DNA of 64,000 bases, taken from Thiosocius teredinicola (GTDB taxonomy: Bacteria; Pseudomonadota; Gammaproteobacteria; Chromatiales; Chromatiaceae). This document shows, piece by piece, positions 10,133-18,697 of the stretch; positions within the stretch are counted from its first letter, which is position 1; each line of letters starts with the position of its first letter. The stretch spans positions 248,001 to 312,000 of the forward strand of contig NZ_CP019936.1 of assembly GCF_002009425.1 (NCBI RefSeq), read 5' to 3'. Made by a program: the position numbers and the translations under genes. A model generated the notes under the pieces. It was not told where the DNA came from, searched no databases, and saw nothing but the letters and a program-made list of their open reading frames with translations.

Positions 10133-11230
10133 ATGACTGACGAGCTCAATAGATTGGTCGAAAACTGGGTTCGTCCCGAGATCCTGGCGTTGCGCGCCTA
10201 CCACGTGCAACCGGCGCAAGGCATGGTCAAACTGGACGCCATGGAGAATCCCTACACCTGGCCGGACGAGCTGCGCGATGCCTGGGCTGCACTGCTGCGC
10301 GACACCGACGTCAACCGCTACCCGGACCCCACCGCGCGCGTGCTCAGCGAGCGCCTGAAAGAGGCGATGCAGGTGCCGGCCGATATGCGGGTGCTGCTCG
10401 GCAACGGCTCGGACGAACTCATCCAGATGATCGCGATGAGCCTGTCCGGCCCTTCGCGCAGCGTGCTGTCGGTCGATCCCGGCTTTGTCATGTATCGCAT
10501 GATCGCCACGTTCTGCGGCATGCGTTACGTGGGTGCGCCGCTGAACGCACAGGATTTCAGCCTCGATCTGCCGGCATTGCTGCAGGCGATGGACGAACAC
10601 CAGCCGGCGGTCGTGTTTCTTGCCTATCCGAACAACCCCACCGGTAACTTGTACGACGCGAAGGCGGTCGAGGAGATCATTCGCGCCGCACCGGGATTGG
10701 TCGTGATCGACGAGGCCTACGCCCCGTTTACCGACGCCACCTTCATGTCGCGTCTCGGCGAATTCGACAACCTGCTGGTGATGCGCACCGTGTCGAAGAT
10801 GGGGCTGGCCGGCTTGCGGCTCGGCTTGCTGGCCGGGCCGGCGGCCTGGATCGATCAGTTCGACAAGGTGCGCCTGCCGTACAACATCAATGTGCTGACC
10901 CAGGCGAGCGCGGATTTCGCGTTGCGTCACAAGGCGGTGTTCGACGAGCAGACAGAGGCGATCCGCCGCGAACGCGGTCGCTTGGCTGCAGCATTAAGAG
11001 AGATCGACGGCCTGCAGGTGTTTCCCTCTGAGGCGAACTTTTTGCTGGTGCGCACGCCGAAGGGACAGGCCGTGGACTGGTTTACGGGTCTGCGCGACCG
11101 AGGTGTGCTGGTCAAGAATCTCGATGGCGCGCACCCGTTGCTCGACGATTGCCTGCGGCCGACGGTAGGGACGCCGGCCGAGAGCGACAAACTGATAACC
11201 GAGATGCAAGCGGTCGCCAAGGCCATCTGA
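10133..11230 (+). CDS. hisC: Histidinol-phosphate aminotransferase HisC
   Basis: This PLP-dependent class I/II aminotransferase converts imidazole acetol phosphate to histidinol phosphate. The ATG at 10133 gives 365 residues, matching the family; the open frame continues upstream through the previous gene but that part has no homology. The PLP lysine is Lys222 in TVSKMGLAGLRLG, preceded by AYPNNPTGN and VIDEAYAPF, which hold the Asn, Asp and Tyr cofactor contacts. It is the last of the murA-hisG-hisD-unknown-hisC run. Confidence 0.96.
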   Translation: MTDELNRLVENWVRPEILALRAYHVQPAQGMVKLDAMENPYTWPDELRDAWAALLRDTDVNRYPDPTARVLSERLKEAMQVPADMRVLLGNGSDELIQMIAMSLSGPSRSVLSVDPGFVMYRMIATFCGMRYVGAPLNAQDFSLDLPALLQAMDEHQPAVVFLAYPNNPTGNLYDAKAVEEIIRAAPGLVVIDEAYAPFTDATFMSRLGEFDNLLVMRTVSKMGLAGLRLGLLAGPAAWIDQFDKVRLPYNINVLTQASADFALRHKAVFDEQTEAIRRERGRLAAALREIDGLQVFPSEANFLLVRTPKGQAVDWFTGLRDRGVLVKNLDGAHPLLDDCLRPTVGTPAESDKLITEMQAVAKAI

Positions 11231-11249
11231 CGCCGTACGAGGAACTTTC

Positions 11250-11837
11250 ATGAGTAGAGCAGTAGGCTTATTTGTAACCGGATTGATGATGCTCGCCTGT
11301 GGCGCCGCGGTGGCGCACGAAGGCGCTGGTGTTGTCGGCGGTTTCGCCAGTGGCTTCATGCACCCGATCCTCGGTTGGGATCATGTGGCAGCGATGGTCG
11401 CGGTTGGCCTGTGGGGTGCATTTCTCGGGCGTCCCGCTATCTGGGTATTGCCGGTCGTCTTTCCGCTGGTCATGGCGTTCGGTGGGGTGTTGGGCGTGGC
11501 CGGCATCGACCTGCCGGCAGTCGAAACCGGTATCGCCACCTCGGCGATCGTGCTCGGCGTGATGGTCGCATTGGCGGCCAGACCACCGTTGTGGGTGGCA
11601 GCCATCGTCGTTGGGGTATTCGCTATTTTTCATGGGCATGCGCACGGCACCGAGCTGCCTGACGCGGCCAATCCGCTCGCCTTCAGTCTGGGCTTTGTGA
11701 TTGCTACCGGCTTGCTGCACCTGAGCGGCATCGCCTTCGGATTGCTGGCGCATTGGCCGGCCGGCAGGATGGCCGTACGCGCCGGTGGCGGCGCAATCGC
11801 GCTTGCCGGTGTAGGCTTTTTGACCGGCGTGGTATGA
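11250..11837 (+). CDS. HupE/UreJ family membrane protein (first copy)
   Basis: This is a 195-residue integral membrane protein with a cleavable-looking N-terminal signal (MMLACGAAVAHEG) and five to six helices. The family motif HPILGWDHVAAMVAVG at residues about 33-50, with a metal-coordinating His-x5-Asp-His pattern, is exact for HupE/UreJ proteins, several of which transport nickel or cobalt. A second His motif, FHGHAHGTELP, is also typical. Neither hydrogenase nor urease genes are nearby, so its metal and client enzyme are not known. It overlaps the next gene by four bases. Confidence 0.88.
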   Translation: MSRAVGLFVTGLMMLACGAAVAHEGAGVVGGFASGFMHPILGWDHVAAMVAVGLWGAFLGRPAIWVLPVVFPLVMAFGGVLGVAGIDLPAVETGIATSAIVLGVMVALAARPPLWVAAIVVGVFAIFHGHAHGTELPDAANPLAFSLGFVIATGLLHLSGIAFGLLAHWPAGRMAVRAGGGAIALAGVGFLTGVV

Positions 11838-12430
11838 CGGTAATCCGCGCTGTTGTCTGCGGATTGACGTTGCTGGTGTTGCCGGGCGTGGCCCTGGCCC
11901 ACAGCCCGATCAAAGGACTGGACAACTTTTACGTAGGCCTGCTGCATCCCCTGTTCGTGCCGGCGCACGCGTTGGCGATTTTCAGCTTTGGCATACTGTT
12001 GGGGCAACAGCAGGTGCATCGGGTGCAGTCGGTCGCGCTGGCCTTTCTTTTTGGGCTGCTTGCCGGTCTGGCAGGCAGTCTATGGTGGACCGCGGCCTGG
12101 TTGGAACCGGGGCTGCTGTCGATGGCGGTTGTCGTCGGTCTGCTGGTCGCCCTTGCGCGTGAGTACGTGGTCGCCGTGATCGCGGTCGGAGCTGTGCTGC
12201 TGGGTGCGATGATCGGTCTCGATTCACAGCAGTCAGATCTCAGCGGGCGCGGCTGGTTCGCCGCGATGCTCGGAACGGTGATCGGCGTCTATCTGCTGCT
12301 GCTGTACGCGATGATGTTCGCCGAGTTCTTCAGCAAGCGGGCATGGCAGCAGATCGGCTTGCGTGTGCTGGGATCGTGGGCTGCGGCCAGTGCGCTACTG
12401 GTATTGTCGTTGGCGTTGATTCGTCACTGA
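11834..12430 (+). CDS. HupE/UreJ-like membrane protein (second, divergent copy)
   Basis: This 198-residue membrane protein starts at the ATG that overlaps the stop of the preceding hupE-like gene (ATGA), so the pair is translationally coupled. It begins with a signal peptide ending in ALAHSPIKG and has about six hydrophobic helices. The metal motif is weaker than in the first copy: LLHPLFVPAHALAIFSFG keeps His residues at similar spacing but loses the GxDH core. It may be a partner subunit or a diverged paralogue. No function is asserted beyond family resemblance. Confidence 0.75.
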   Translation: MTVIRAVVCGLTLLVLPGVALAHSPIKGLDNFYVGLLHPLFVPAHALAIFSFGILLGQQQVHRVQSVALAFLFGLLAGLAGSLWWTAAWLEPGLLSMAVVVGLLVALAREYVVAVIAVGAVLLGAMIGLDSQQSDLSGRGWFAAMLGTVIGVYLLLLYAMMFAEFFSKRAWQQIGLRVLGSWAAASALLVLSLALIRH

Positions 12431-12443
12431 ACGACGTACGCGA

Positions 12444-12698
12444 CTATTTGTCGCTGTGGATATTGGTCATCTCGACGTCCGCCAGCTCTTCCACGCACTG
12501 TTGTATGTACTCATCCAGATGGGAGCCGGTCAATCCGCTGGCCTCGCCTTCCAGTCGGCAATCATCCTGATACTGTTTCAATTGCTGTTCTTGGTCTTCT
12601 GCAGCGAAAACGCTGCTGCCTGCTGATGCCATGAGCAGAATGACCGTAAAGCACGCAAGGCGAGCAGCAATTGCAGTTTGCCTAAAAGAAATCGACAT
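12444..12698 (-). CDS. Small secreted acidic protein of unknown function (84 aa)
   Basis: The 84-residue product has a clear Sec signal peptide (basic start, hydrophobic core LACFTVILLMASAGSSVFA, cleavage near residue 32) followed by about 50 strongly acidic, mostly helical residues with two Cys (DDCRLEG and IQQCVEEL) that could form a disulfide. It is convergent with the HupE-like pair. I do not recognise a family. Confidence 0.6.
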   Translation of the reverse strand: MSISFRQTAIAARLACFTVILLMASAGSSVFAAEDQEQQLKQYQDDCRLEGEASGLTGSHLDEYIQQCVEELADVEMTNIHSDK

Positions 12699-12712
12699 TA
12701 AGAGACCTCAGC

Positions 12713-13000
12713 TTAGCCTGCTTCCTGGCAGGTACAGTGGTAGTTGAACTTTCGTCGAACGGTGCGCAAGCGTTGCAGCAAATCGTTCCTGTCGCCATGG
12801 AATATCGCAATCGAAGGATCGTTACTGTCGAATCGCTGGTGCGCGAGCAGATCGGCTACCGGTAGCCGATCGTCTCGTCCTTTGTCCGAAATGCCCCGAC
12901 ATACCGGGCATTCCTCCAAAACGTCGGCAGCGACGTCGATTTCAATAGCGACTTTGTCCCGTTTTTTATCCGGGTTTTGCAGTAGATCCCAAAAGCGCAT
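12713..13000 (-). CDS. Hypothetical small protein (95 aa)
   Basis: The most likely start is the ATG at 12998-13000; a TTG at 13024 would add eight residues. The protein begins MRFWDLLQNPDKKRDK and contains a CPVC pair near residue 31 and a C-terminal CTCQ pair, which together could bind a metal. It lies 14 bases upstream of the small secreted protein gene on the same strand. I do not recognise it and its reality rests on length, start context and Cys pattern only. Confidence 0.5.
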   Translation of the reverse strand: MRFWDLLQNPDKKRDKVAIEIDVAADVLEECPVCRGISDKGRDDRLPVADLLAHQRFDSNDPSIAIFHGDRNDLLQRLRTVRRKFNYHCTCQEAG

Positions 13001-13060
13001 GGCCCTTGATCGCACCTGAACCAACAGGTTGACGATGTTGTGAATAAAAATCGGCAGAAT

Positions 13061-14218
13061 CTAGCGACTCTTTAGCGTCGGGCGTTCGCCGACGATCGCT
13101 ACCTGTTGGTGTTCACGGCCTTCACGATAAACGGTTATCGTCATCGGTTCGCCGGGCGGTTTGTCGGCGATTGTATTCAGCATGTTTTGCGATCCGAGTA
13201 CCGGCTTGCGGTCGATCTCGATGATCACATCACCGGGTTTGAATCCGGCCTTGTCTGCAGGTCCGTCTTCGAGCACCCCGGAAACCAGAATGCCCTTGCG
13301 GAATGATATTCCCAGCGATTCGGCCAGCGCGGGGGTGAGGTCCTGGCCGGTGATGCCGAGCCAGCCGCGAATCACGCGACCATGGTCGATGATCTGCTTC
13401 ATGACCTGTTCCGCCAATTGAATCGGGATGGCGAAACCGATGCCGTGAGAGCCGCCGCTCTGCGAGAAGATGGCGGTATTGATGCCGACGACATCGCCGA
13501 CGGCATTGATCAGCGCGCCGCCGGAGTTGCCGGGATTGATCGCTGCATCCGTCTGGATGAAGTTCTCGAAATCGGTGATGCCGAGTTGGTTGCGGCCGGT
13601 CGCACTTACGATCCCCATCGTCACCGTCTGGCCGACGCCGAATGGGTTGCCGATCGCCATGACGACGTCGCCGACCTGCATTTCGTCCGATGAACCGAGG
13701 GATGCGATCGACAGGTTGTCGCCGGCCGTCTGCAATACCGCGATGTCGGTCTCCGGGTCGGTACCGACGATGCGCGCCGGCATGCTGCGGCCGTCATCGA
13801 GCACGATCTGGATCTCGCGGGCGCCTTCGATCACGTGGTTGTTGGTCAGCACATAGCCATTGCTGTCGACGATGACGCCAGAGCCCAGGCTGTTCTGGCG
13901 CTTATAGCGCGGTCGGCTCGCTTGATCCCCGAAAAAGCGTTTGAACAGGGGGTCGTCGAACAGCGGGTGGGCCTTCTGCTGGGTGATCTTGGTGGCGAAC
14001 ACGTTGACCACCGACGCGGAGGCGCGTTGCACCGCGTCGGCATACGACACCGGGCCGCCGCTGCGCTCGAGCAATATGGGTTTGGGCGTGGGGGCACTGA
14101 GTTCGCCGTTGCCCATTACCAGGTCAGGGCGAATCAACACCACCAGAAATGCGGCGGCCAGACCGGTCGCGATCGACGTGAAAATAAAGGTGAATGCGCG
14201 GTACCACTTCATGCGCAT
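13061..14218 (-). CDS. degS: Membrane-anchored trypsin-like serine protease with one PDZ domain (DegS/AlgW type)
   Basis: This periplasmic protease (385 residues) is held in the inner membrane by one N-terminal helix (residues 8-28). The catalytic triad is His128 in LTNNHVIEG, Asp158 in ETDIAVL and Ser232 in NPGNSGGALIN. A single PDZ domain follows (residues about 280-370, RKGILVSGV and DVIIEIDRKPV). One PDZ domain plus a membrane anchor fits DegS/AlgW, which senses misfolded outer-membrane proteins and starts RseA cleavage to release sigma-E; DegP and DegQ have two PDZ domains. The gene is divergent from the Nif3-family gene. Confidence 0.92.
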   Translation of the reverse strand: MRMKWYRAFTFIFTSIATGLAAAFLVVLIRPDLVMGNGELSAPTPKPILLERSGGPVSYADAVQRASASVVNVFATKITQQKAHPLFDDPLFKRFFGDQASRPRYKRQNSLGSGVIVDSNGYVLTNNHVIEGAREIQIVLDDGRSMPARIVGTDPETDIAVLQTAGDNLSIASLGSSDEMQVGDVVMAIGNPFGVGQTVTMGIVSATGRNQLGITDFENFIQTDAAINPGNSGGALINAVGDVVGINTAIFSQSGGSHGIGFAIPIQLAEQVMKQIIDHGRVIRGWLGITGQDLTPALAESLGISFRKGILVSGVLEDGPADKAGFKPGDVIIEIDRKPVLGSQNMLNTIADKPPGEPMTITVYREGREHQQVAIVGERPTLKSR

Positions 14219-14258
14219 ACACTAGCATGAGGCGATCCACCCCAGGTGTTTGAACTTT

Positions 14259-14999
14259 ATGGCGTTGTTGAAGGATATCGTCAGTTACTGCGACCAGCGT
14301 CTCGACAGTTCGGCTTTCGATGACTACTGCCCCAATGGTCTACAGATCGAGGGGGCGGCCGAGGTTTCCAGCATCGTCTCAGGCGTCACCGCCAGCCAGG
14401 CAATGATCGACGCCGCGGCGGATGTCGGCGCCGACATGCTGCTCGTGCACCACGGCTACTTCTGGAAAGGGGAGGCAGCGCCTTTGGTGGGTATCAAGGG
14501 GCGGCGAGTGAAGGCGTTGATGCGTCACGACTTGAGCCTGGTGGCATACCATCTGCCGCTGGATGCCCACCCCGAACTGGGCAACAACCACCAACTCGGT
14601 ATCAAGCTGGGGTTCGGTACAGGGACGCCGGCCGGTGGGCTGCTGTGGGGTGTCGAGCTTGCGCGCCCGCTCACCAGCGAAGATCTGGCGAGCAGGGTCG
14701 ACTCGGCCCTCGGCAGGGCACCGCTGGTTGTCGGGCCGCAAGGGTCTGTGCGTCGCATTGCATGGTGCACCGGTGCCGCTCAGGGCATGATCGAGCAAGC
14801 GGCGGCGGCCGGGTTTGATGCCTTCATCAGCGGCGAGATATCCGAACAGACCGTCCACCAGGCTGCCGAACTGGGCATTCTGTACCTGTCTGCCGGCCAC
14901 CACGCCACCGAGCGTTACGGCGTTCAGGCACTGGGCGCAGAATTGGCCGATCGTTTCGCCGTTGCCCATCAATTCATCGACATCGACAACCCAGTCTAG
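14259..14999 (+). CDS. Nif3-like dinuclear metal centre protein (YbgI family)
   Basis: A 246-residue member of the Nif3/YbgI (DUF34) family, which forms a toroidal hexamer with a dinuclear metal site. Metal-ligand motifs are present: LLVHHGYFWKG (His-His), AYHLPLDAHPELGNN (His and Asp) and the C-terminal GHHATERYGV with His and Glu. The N-terminal YCPNGLQIEG signature is typical. The ATG at 14259 is preferred over the TTG at 14250. The physiological reaction of this family is unsettled despite database names such as GTP cyclohydrolase. Confidence 0.9.
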   Translation: MALLKDIVSYCDQRLDSSAFDDYCPNGLQIEGAAEVSSIVSGVTASQAMIDAAADVGADMLLVHHGYFWKGEAAPLVGIKGRRVKALMRHDLSLVAYHLPLDAHPELGNNHQLGIKLGFGTGTPAGGLLWGVELARPLTSEDLASRVDSALGRAPLVVGPQGSVRRIAWCTGAAQGMIEQAAAAGFDAFISGEISEQTVHQAAELGILYLSAGHHATERYGVQALGAELADRFAVAHQFIDIDNPV

Positions 15000-15077
15000 G
15001 AAGGCTGTCGGCGGGACGGCGTCCGCAAAACGATATCGCGAAGTGCTACCCTCGCGGGCTGATTCGAGAGCGTCGCA

Positions 15078-15692
15078 ATGACAGTGACAGAGGAGGCCGG
15101 ATTGCAACATTCAACCGACGGAGCGGGGCGACGCCGATTTCTGGCACGTTCGTTTTCGCTGCTTGGAGCGGCGTGTCTCAGCCGTGAGTCCTCCGCGGCA
15201 GCATGGAGTCTGCTGGCCGATACCAAGGCCTGTAATCAAGAGATCGACGTCGATATCGGCGACATCGAGCCCGGTGCGCGTCTCGATGTGGATTGGTGCG
15301 GTTTTCCCGTGTCGATCATCCACCGCACCGAAGCCATGCTGGCCTCGCTTGAAACGCTGGAACCTGGACTGCTCGACCCGCAGTCTGCGGCGCCGCAGCA
15401 GCCGGATACCTGCCGCAACCGCTCGCGTTCCATCGTGCCGCAGTACGGCGTTTATGTCGGCATCTGCACCTATCTGACCTGTTATTTGACCTATACACCG
15501 GCCAAGCCGGAGTGGAAGGGCCTGTGGCCGGCGGATTTCACGGGTTTCTATTGTGCGTGCCACGGATCGCGCTACGATCTGGCCGGCCGCGTCCTGCAAG
15601 GCGTTCCTTCCAAGCTCAACCTGGTGGTGCCACCACACCGCTACGTATCCGATCGGGTGATCCACATAGGCCCTGGGACGGCGGAAGCCTGA
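15078..15692 (+). CDS. Rieske-like protein, paralogue of PetA with one cluster His replaced by Tyr
   Basis: The 204-residue product aligns over its whole length with the PetA encoded 266 bases downstream: a twin-arginine-like N-terminal anchor (RRRFLARSF), a PQQPDTC segment and both cluster boxes. Box 1 is C130-T-Y132-L-T-C135 where PetA has C-T-H-L-G-C, so the first His ligand of the [2Fe-2S] cluster is Tyr. Box 2, C159-A-C161-H162-G-S, keeps its Cys and His ligands, and both disulfide Cys are present. It may carry an altered cluster, no cluster, or a structural role at the bc1 complex. The reading frame is intact and codon use is normal, so this is not an obvious pseudogene. Confidence 0.85.
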   Translation: MTVTEEAGLQHSTDGAGRRRFLARSFSLLGAACLSRESSAAAWSLLADTKACNQEIDVDIGDIEPGARLDVDWCGFPVSIIHRTEAMLASLETLEPGLLDPQSAAPQQPDTCRNRSRSIVPQYGVYVGICTYLTCYLTYTPAKPEWKGLWPADFTGFYCACHGSRYDLAGRVLQGVPSKLNLVVPPHRYVSDRVIHIGPGTAEA

Positions 15693-15957
15693 CCTCGCTG
15701 GGCAGCGACGCCCGCCACTTGGGCGGCGCCCAGCCGTAGGTCAGGAGACCCGCCGCCAGCGGCGCCTGCGTCTGATCGGCGTCAACCCGGCGGCGAATAA
15801 AGGCGTCAGACACCCTTTGGAGATACCCCTTCCTTGACCGGGGAAAGCCCATGTTGGAGAATCCGCGGTCGTTTGGGGAAATTCAGCATATTCTTAAATC
15901 GATCCGAAAGCGGTTGCGCGTATTTCCCCGCAATTTCGGGTCTGTGGGAGTCAATCC

Positions 15958-16560
15958 ATGAGTTCAGAAGGCGTAGACCTCAAGAAACGCCGTTTCCTGA
16001 CCGCCACCACTGCGGTTGTCGGGGCGGTGGGTGCCGGTTTTGCTGCCGTGCCGTTTATCATGTCCTGGAATCCATCCGAGCGCGCCAAGGCCCTTGGTGC
16101 ACCGGAAGAGGTGGATATCAGCAAGCTCGAGCCGGGCGCAAAAATCAACGTCAAATGGCGCGGCAAGGTGTGTTGGGTGGTCAATCGTACAGAGAGCATG
16201 CTGAACGACCTGCCCTCACTGAACGACAGACTCGCTGACCCGAATTCCGAAGTGCCGCAGCAACCTGAGTACTGCAAGAACGATACGCGTTCGATCAAAC
16301 CGCAGTACGCCGTGCTGATCGGTATCTGCACCCATCTGGGCTGTTCGCCGACCTATCGTCCCGATCTGGCCCCTGCCGACCTGGGCGCCGATTGGAAAGG
16401 TGGCTTCTTCTGCCCCTGCCACGGTTCGAAGTTCGACCTGGCCGGACGCGTCTACAAGAGTGTTCCGGCGCCGACCAACCTCGAAGTCCCGCCACATCAC
16501 TACCTGTCTGACGATCTGATTATGATCGGGATCGACGCTTCTGAGGGAGGTGCCGCATGA
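15958..16560 (+). CDS. petA: Ubiquinol-cytochrome c reductase iron-sulfur (Rieske) subunit
   Basis: PetA is the Rieske subunit of the cytochrome bc1 complex that takes one electron from ubiquinol and passes it to cytochrome c1. The 200 residues start with a Tat-type anchor (KKRRFLTATTAVVGAVGAGFA, uncleaved membrane helix). Ligands are Cys124 and His126 in box 1 (CTHLGC) and Cys152 and His155 in box 2 (CPCHGS); Cys129 and Cys154 form the disulfide. The start follows GGGAG at seven bases, and the stop overlaps petB by four bases. Confidence 0.97.
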   Translation: MSSEGVDLKKRRFLTATTAVVGAVGAGFAAVPFIMSWNPSERAKALGAPEEVDISKLEPGAKINVKWRGKVCWVVNRTESMLNDLPSLNDRLADPNSEVPQQPEYCKNDTRSIKPQYAVLIGICTHLGCSPTYRPDLAPADLGADWKGGFFCPCHGSKFDLAGRVYKSVPAPTNLEVPPHHYLSDDLIMIGIDASEGGAA

Positions 16561-17777
16561 GCTTCATGAACTGGATCGATGAGCGCTTCCCGGCCACCAA
16601 GGTCTGGAATGAGCATCTCGCGCAATACTACGCGCCGAAGAACTTCAACTTCTGGTACTTCTTCGGCTCGCTCGCCATGCTGGTGCTGGTCAACCAGATC
16701 GTTACCGGTGTGTGGCTGGCGATGCTGTACAAGCCTTCCGCTGCCGAAGCCTTCGCCTCGGTCGAATACATCATGCGTGATGTCGACTACGGCTGGTTGA
16801 TTCGCTACATGCACTCGACGGGTGCTTCGGCATTCTTCCTGGTGATCTACCTGCACATGTTCCGTGGGCTGATCTACGGCTCGTACCGCAAACCGCGCGA
16901 ACTGCTGTGGATCATCGGTGTGATCATCTACCTGGTCATGATGGCCACCGCCTTCATGGGTTACCTGTTGCCGTGGGGCCAGATGTCGTACTGGGGTGCG
17001 CAGGTTATCGTCAACCTGTTCGCTGCGGTGCCATTCGGCATTGGTGAGCCGCTGTCGATCTGGATTCGTGGTGACTACGTCATCTCCGATGCCACCTTGA
17101 ACCGCTTCTTCGCACTGCACTTCCTGCTGCCGTTTATCCTGGCTGCGCTCGTGTTCGTGCATATCGTCGCGCTGCACAAGGTGGGTTCGAACAACCCCGA
17201 CGGTATCGAGATCAAGAAGAACAAGGATGAGAATGGCATCCCGCTTGATGGCATCCAGTTCCACCCGTACTACTCGGTCAAGGATATCGTCGGCGTCGGG
17301 GTGTTCCTGATCTTCTTCTGTGCGGTGATCTTCTTCTGGCCGGACTTCGGTGGCCTGTTCCTCGAGCCGCCGAACTTCGAGCCGGCCAACCCGCTGAAGA
17401 CGCCGGAGCACATTGCACCCGTGTGGTACTTCACACCGTTCTACGCGATGTTGCGTGCGGTACCGCCGATGTTCAATTCGCAGTTCCCGGGCGTCATTGT
17501 GATGTTCGCCGCGATTCTGATCATGTTCTTCCTGCCCTGGCTCGACCGTAGCCCGGTCAAGTCGATCCGCTACAAGGGCATTCTGTTCAAGATTGCGATC
17601 GCCGTGTTCGTCGTCTCGTTCGTCGTCCTGGCATGGCTGGGTATGCAGCCGTCGACCGACTTGCTGACGTTGCTGGCGCAGATATTCACCGCGCTGTATT
17701 TCGCGTTCTTCCTGCTGATGCCTATCTACAGCAAGTTGGACAAGACCAAGCCGGTGCCGGAGAGGGTAACCAAATGA
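16557..17777 (+). CDS. petB: Cytochrome b of the bc1 complex
   Basis: Cytochrome b (406 residues, eight membrane helices) carries hemes bL and bH and both quinone sites. The heme-ligand His pairs lie in MHSTGASAFFLVIYLHMF and in LHFLLPFILAALVFVHIV, each pair 13-14 residues apart. The Qo-site motif reads PVWY (in APVWYFTPF) rather than mitochondrial PEWY, the form common in beta- and gammaproteobacteria. Overlaps at both ends with petA and petC (ATGA) indicate one coupled operon. Confidence 0.97.
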   Translation: MSFMNWIDERFPATKVWNEHLAQYYAPKNFNFWYFFGSLAMLVLVNQIVTGVWLAMLYKPSAAEAFASVEYIMRDVDYGWLIRYMHSTGASAFFLVIYLHMFRGLIYGSYRKPRELLWIIGVIIYLVMMATAFMGYLLPWGQMSYWGAQVIVNLFAAVPFGIGEPLSIWIRGDYVISDATLNRFFALHFLLPFILAALVFVHIVALHKVGSNNPDGIEIKKNKDENGIPLDGIQFHPYYSVKDIVGVGVFLIFFCAVIFFWPDFGGLFLEPPNFEPANPLKTPEHIAPVWYFTPFYAMLRAVPPMFNSQFPGVIVMFAAILIMFFLPWLDRSPVKSIRYKGILFKIAIAVFVVSFVVLAWLGMQPSTDLLTLLAQIFTALYFAFFLLMPIYSKLDKTKPVPERVTK

Positions 17778-18586
17778 AAAAGCTGATCGCTGTTTTGACT
17801 CTGGCTTTGGCGCCGCTGTCGGCACTGGCCGCTGGTGGCGCGGTTCATCTTGAGCAGGCCAATATCGATCTGAACAACCACGCTGCTATCCAACGTGGTG
17901 CCAAGCTGTTCACCAACTACTGCATGGGTTGTCACTCGGCCAAGTATGTCCGTTACCAGTTGTTCAAAGAGGTCGGACTGAGCGAGGACGACATCAAGGA
18001 CAACCTGATCTTCGCCGATAGCAAGGTTGGTGATCTGATGACCATCGCCATGCCGGAGAACGATGCCGGCAAATGGTTCGGCGCCCCGGCACCTGATCTG
18101 GCGTTGACGGCACGTATCAAGCACGGTGGTGCCGACTGGATCTATACCTACCTGAAGAGCTTCTACATCGATTCGTCACGTCCGATGGGCGTCAACAACA
18201 CGGTGTTCCCGAATGTGGGCATGCCGCACGTGTTGTGGGATCTCCAGGGTATTCAAAAGCCCATCTACAAGTACCACGTCATGCATGACGGCCACGCCGT
18301 CGAGTCGTTCGATACCGAGGCCGCCGCCAAGTCGATGGCCGACGAGAAGGGCGAGGGCTACCGCATGGAACGCGTTGTCGAAAAGCTGGAAATGGTGCAG
18401 GCGGGCAGCCTGACTCCTGCCGAGTACGATCAGGTGGCGCGTGATCTCGCGACCTTCCTGGCGTACATCTCGGAGCCGATGAAGCTCGAGCGTCAGCGGA
18501 TGGGTGTTTGGGTCATCCTGTTCCTGGTGGTCTTCAGTGTCATCGCCTACCTGATGAAAAAGGAGTGGTGGAAAGACGTCCACTGA
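17774..18586 (+). CDS. petC: Cytochrome c1 of the bc1 complex
   Basis: Cytochrome c1 passes electrons from the Rieske centre to a soluble c-type cytochrome. The ATG at 17774 overlaps the petB stop and opens a signal peptide (MKKLIAVLTLALAPLSALAA). The heme-c site is C50-M-G-C53-H54 and the axial Met lies in one of the later PNVGMPHVLW or RPMGVNN regions. A C-terminal membrane anchor (VWVILFLVVFSVIAYLM, then positive charges) holds it on the periplasmic face. It has 270 residues. A strong intrinsic terminator follows 22 bases after the stop. Confidence 0.96.
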   Translation: MKKLIAVLTLALAPLSALAAGGAVHLEQANIDLNNHAAIQRGAKLFTNYCMGCHSAKYVRYQLFKEVGLSEDDIKDNLIFADSKVGDLMTIAMPENDAGKWFGAPAPDLALTARIKHGGADWIYTYLKSFYIDSSRPMGVNNTVFPNVGMPHVLWDLQGIQKPIYKYHVMHDGHAVESFDTEAAAKSMADEKGEGYRMERVVEKLEMVQAGSLTPAEYDQVARDLATFLAYISEPMKLERQRMGVWVILFLVVFSVIAYLMKKEWWKDVH

Positions 18587-18608
18587 CCGCCACCGGCCGG
18601 TCCGTAAA

Positions 18609-18645
18609 GAAAGGCGCATAGTCTGATATACTATGCGCCTTTTTT
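18609..18645 (+). terminator. Intrinsic terminator after petABC
   Basis: An 11-bp perfect stem (AAGGCGCATAG at 18611-18621 with CTATGCGCCTT at 18631-18641) and a nine-base loop are followed by a run of T (TTTTTT to 18645). It separates the bc1 operon from sspA. The A run on the left arm also makes it a weak bidirectional candidate. Confidence 0.93.
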
Positions 18646-18697
18646 AGTGTCCGGCGGATCACCCATCGGCCGGTAACGATCTGGAGATGAAACATTG

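Noticed and set aside
16500-17825. 441-residue minus-strand frame opposite petB
   Set aside because: Composition (Arg, Gln, His, Asp repeats) is the reverse complement of membrane-protein codons; petB is certain.
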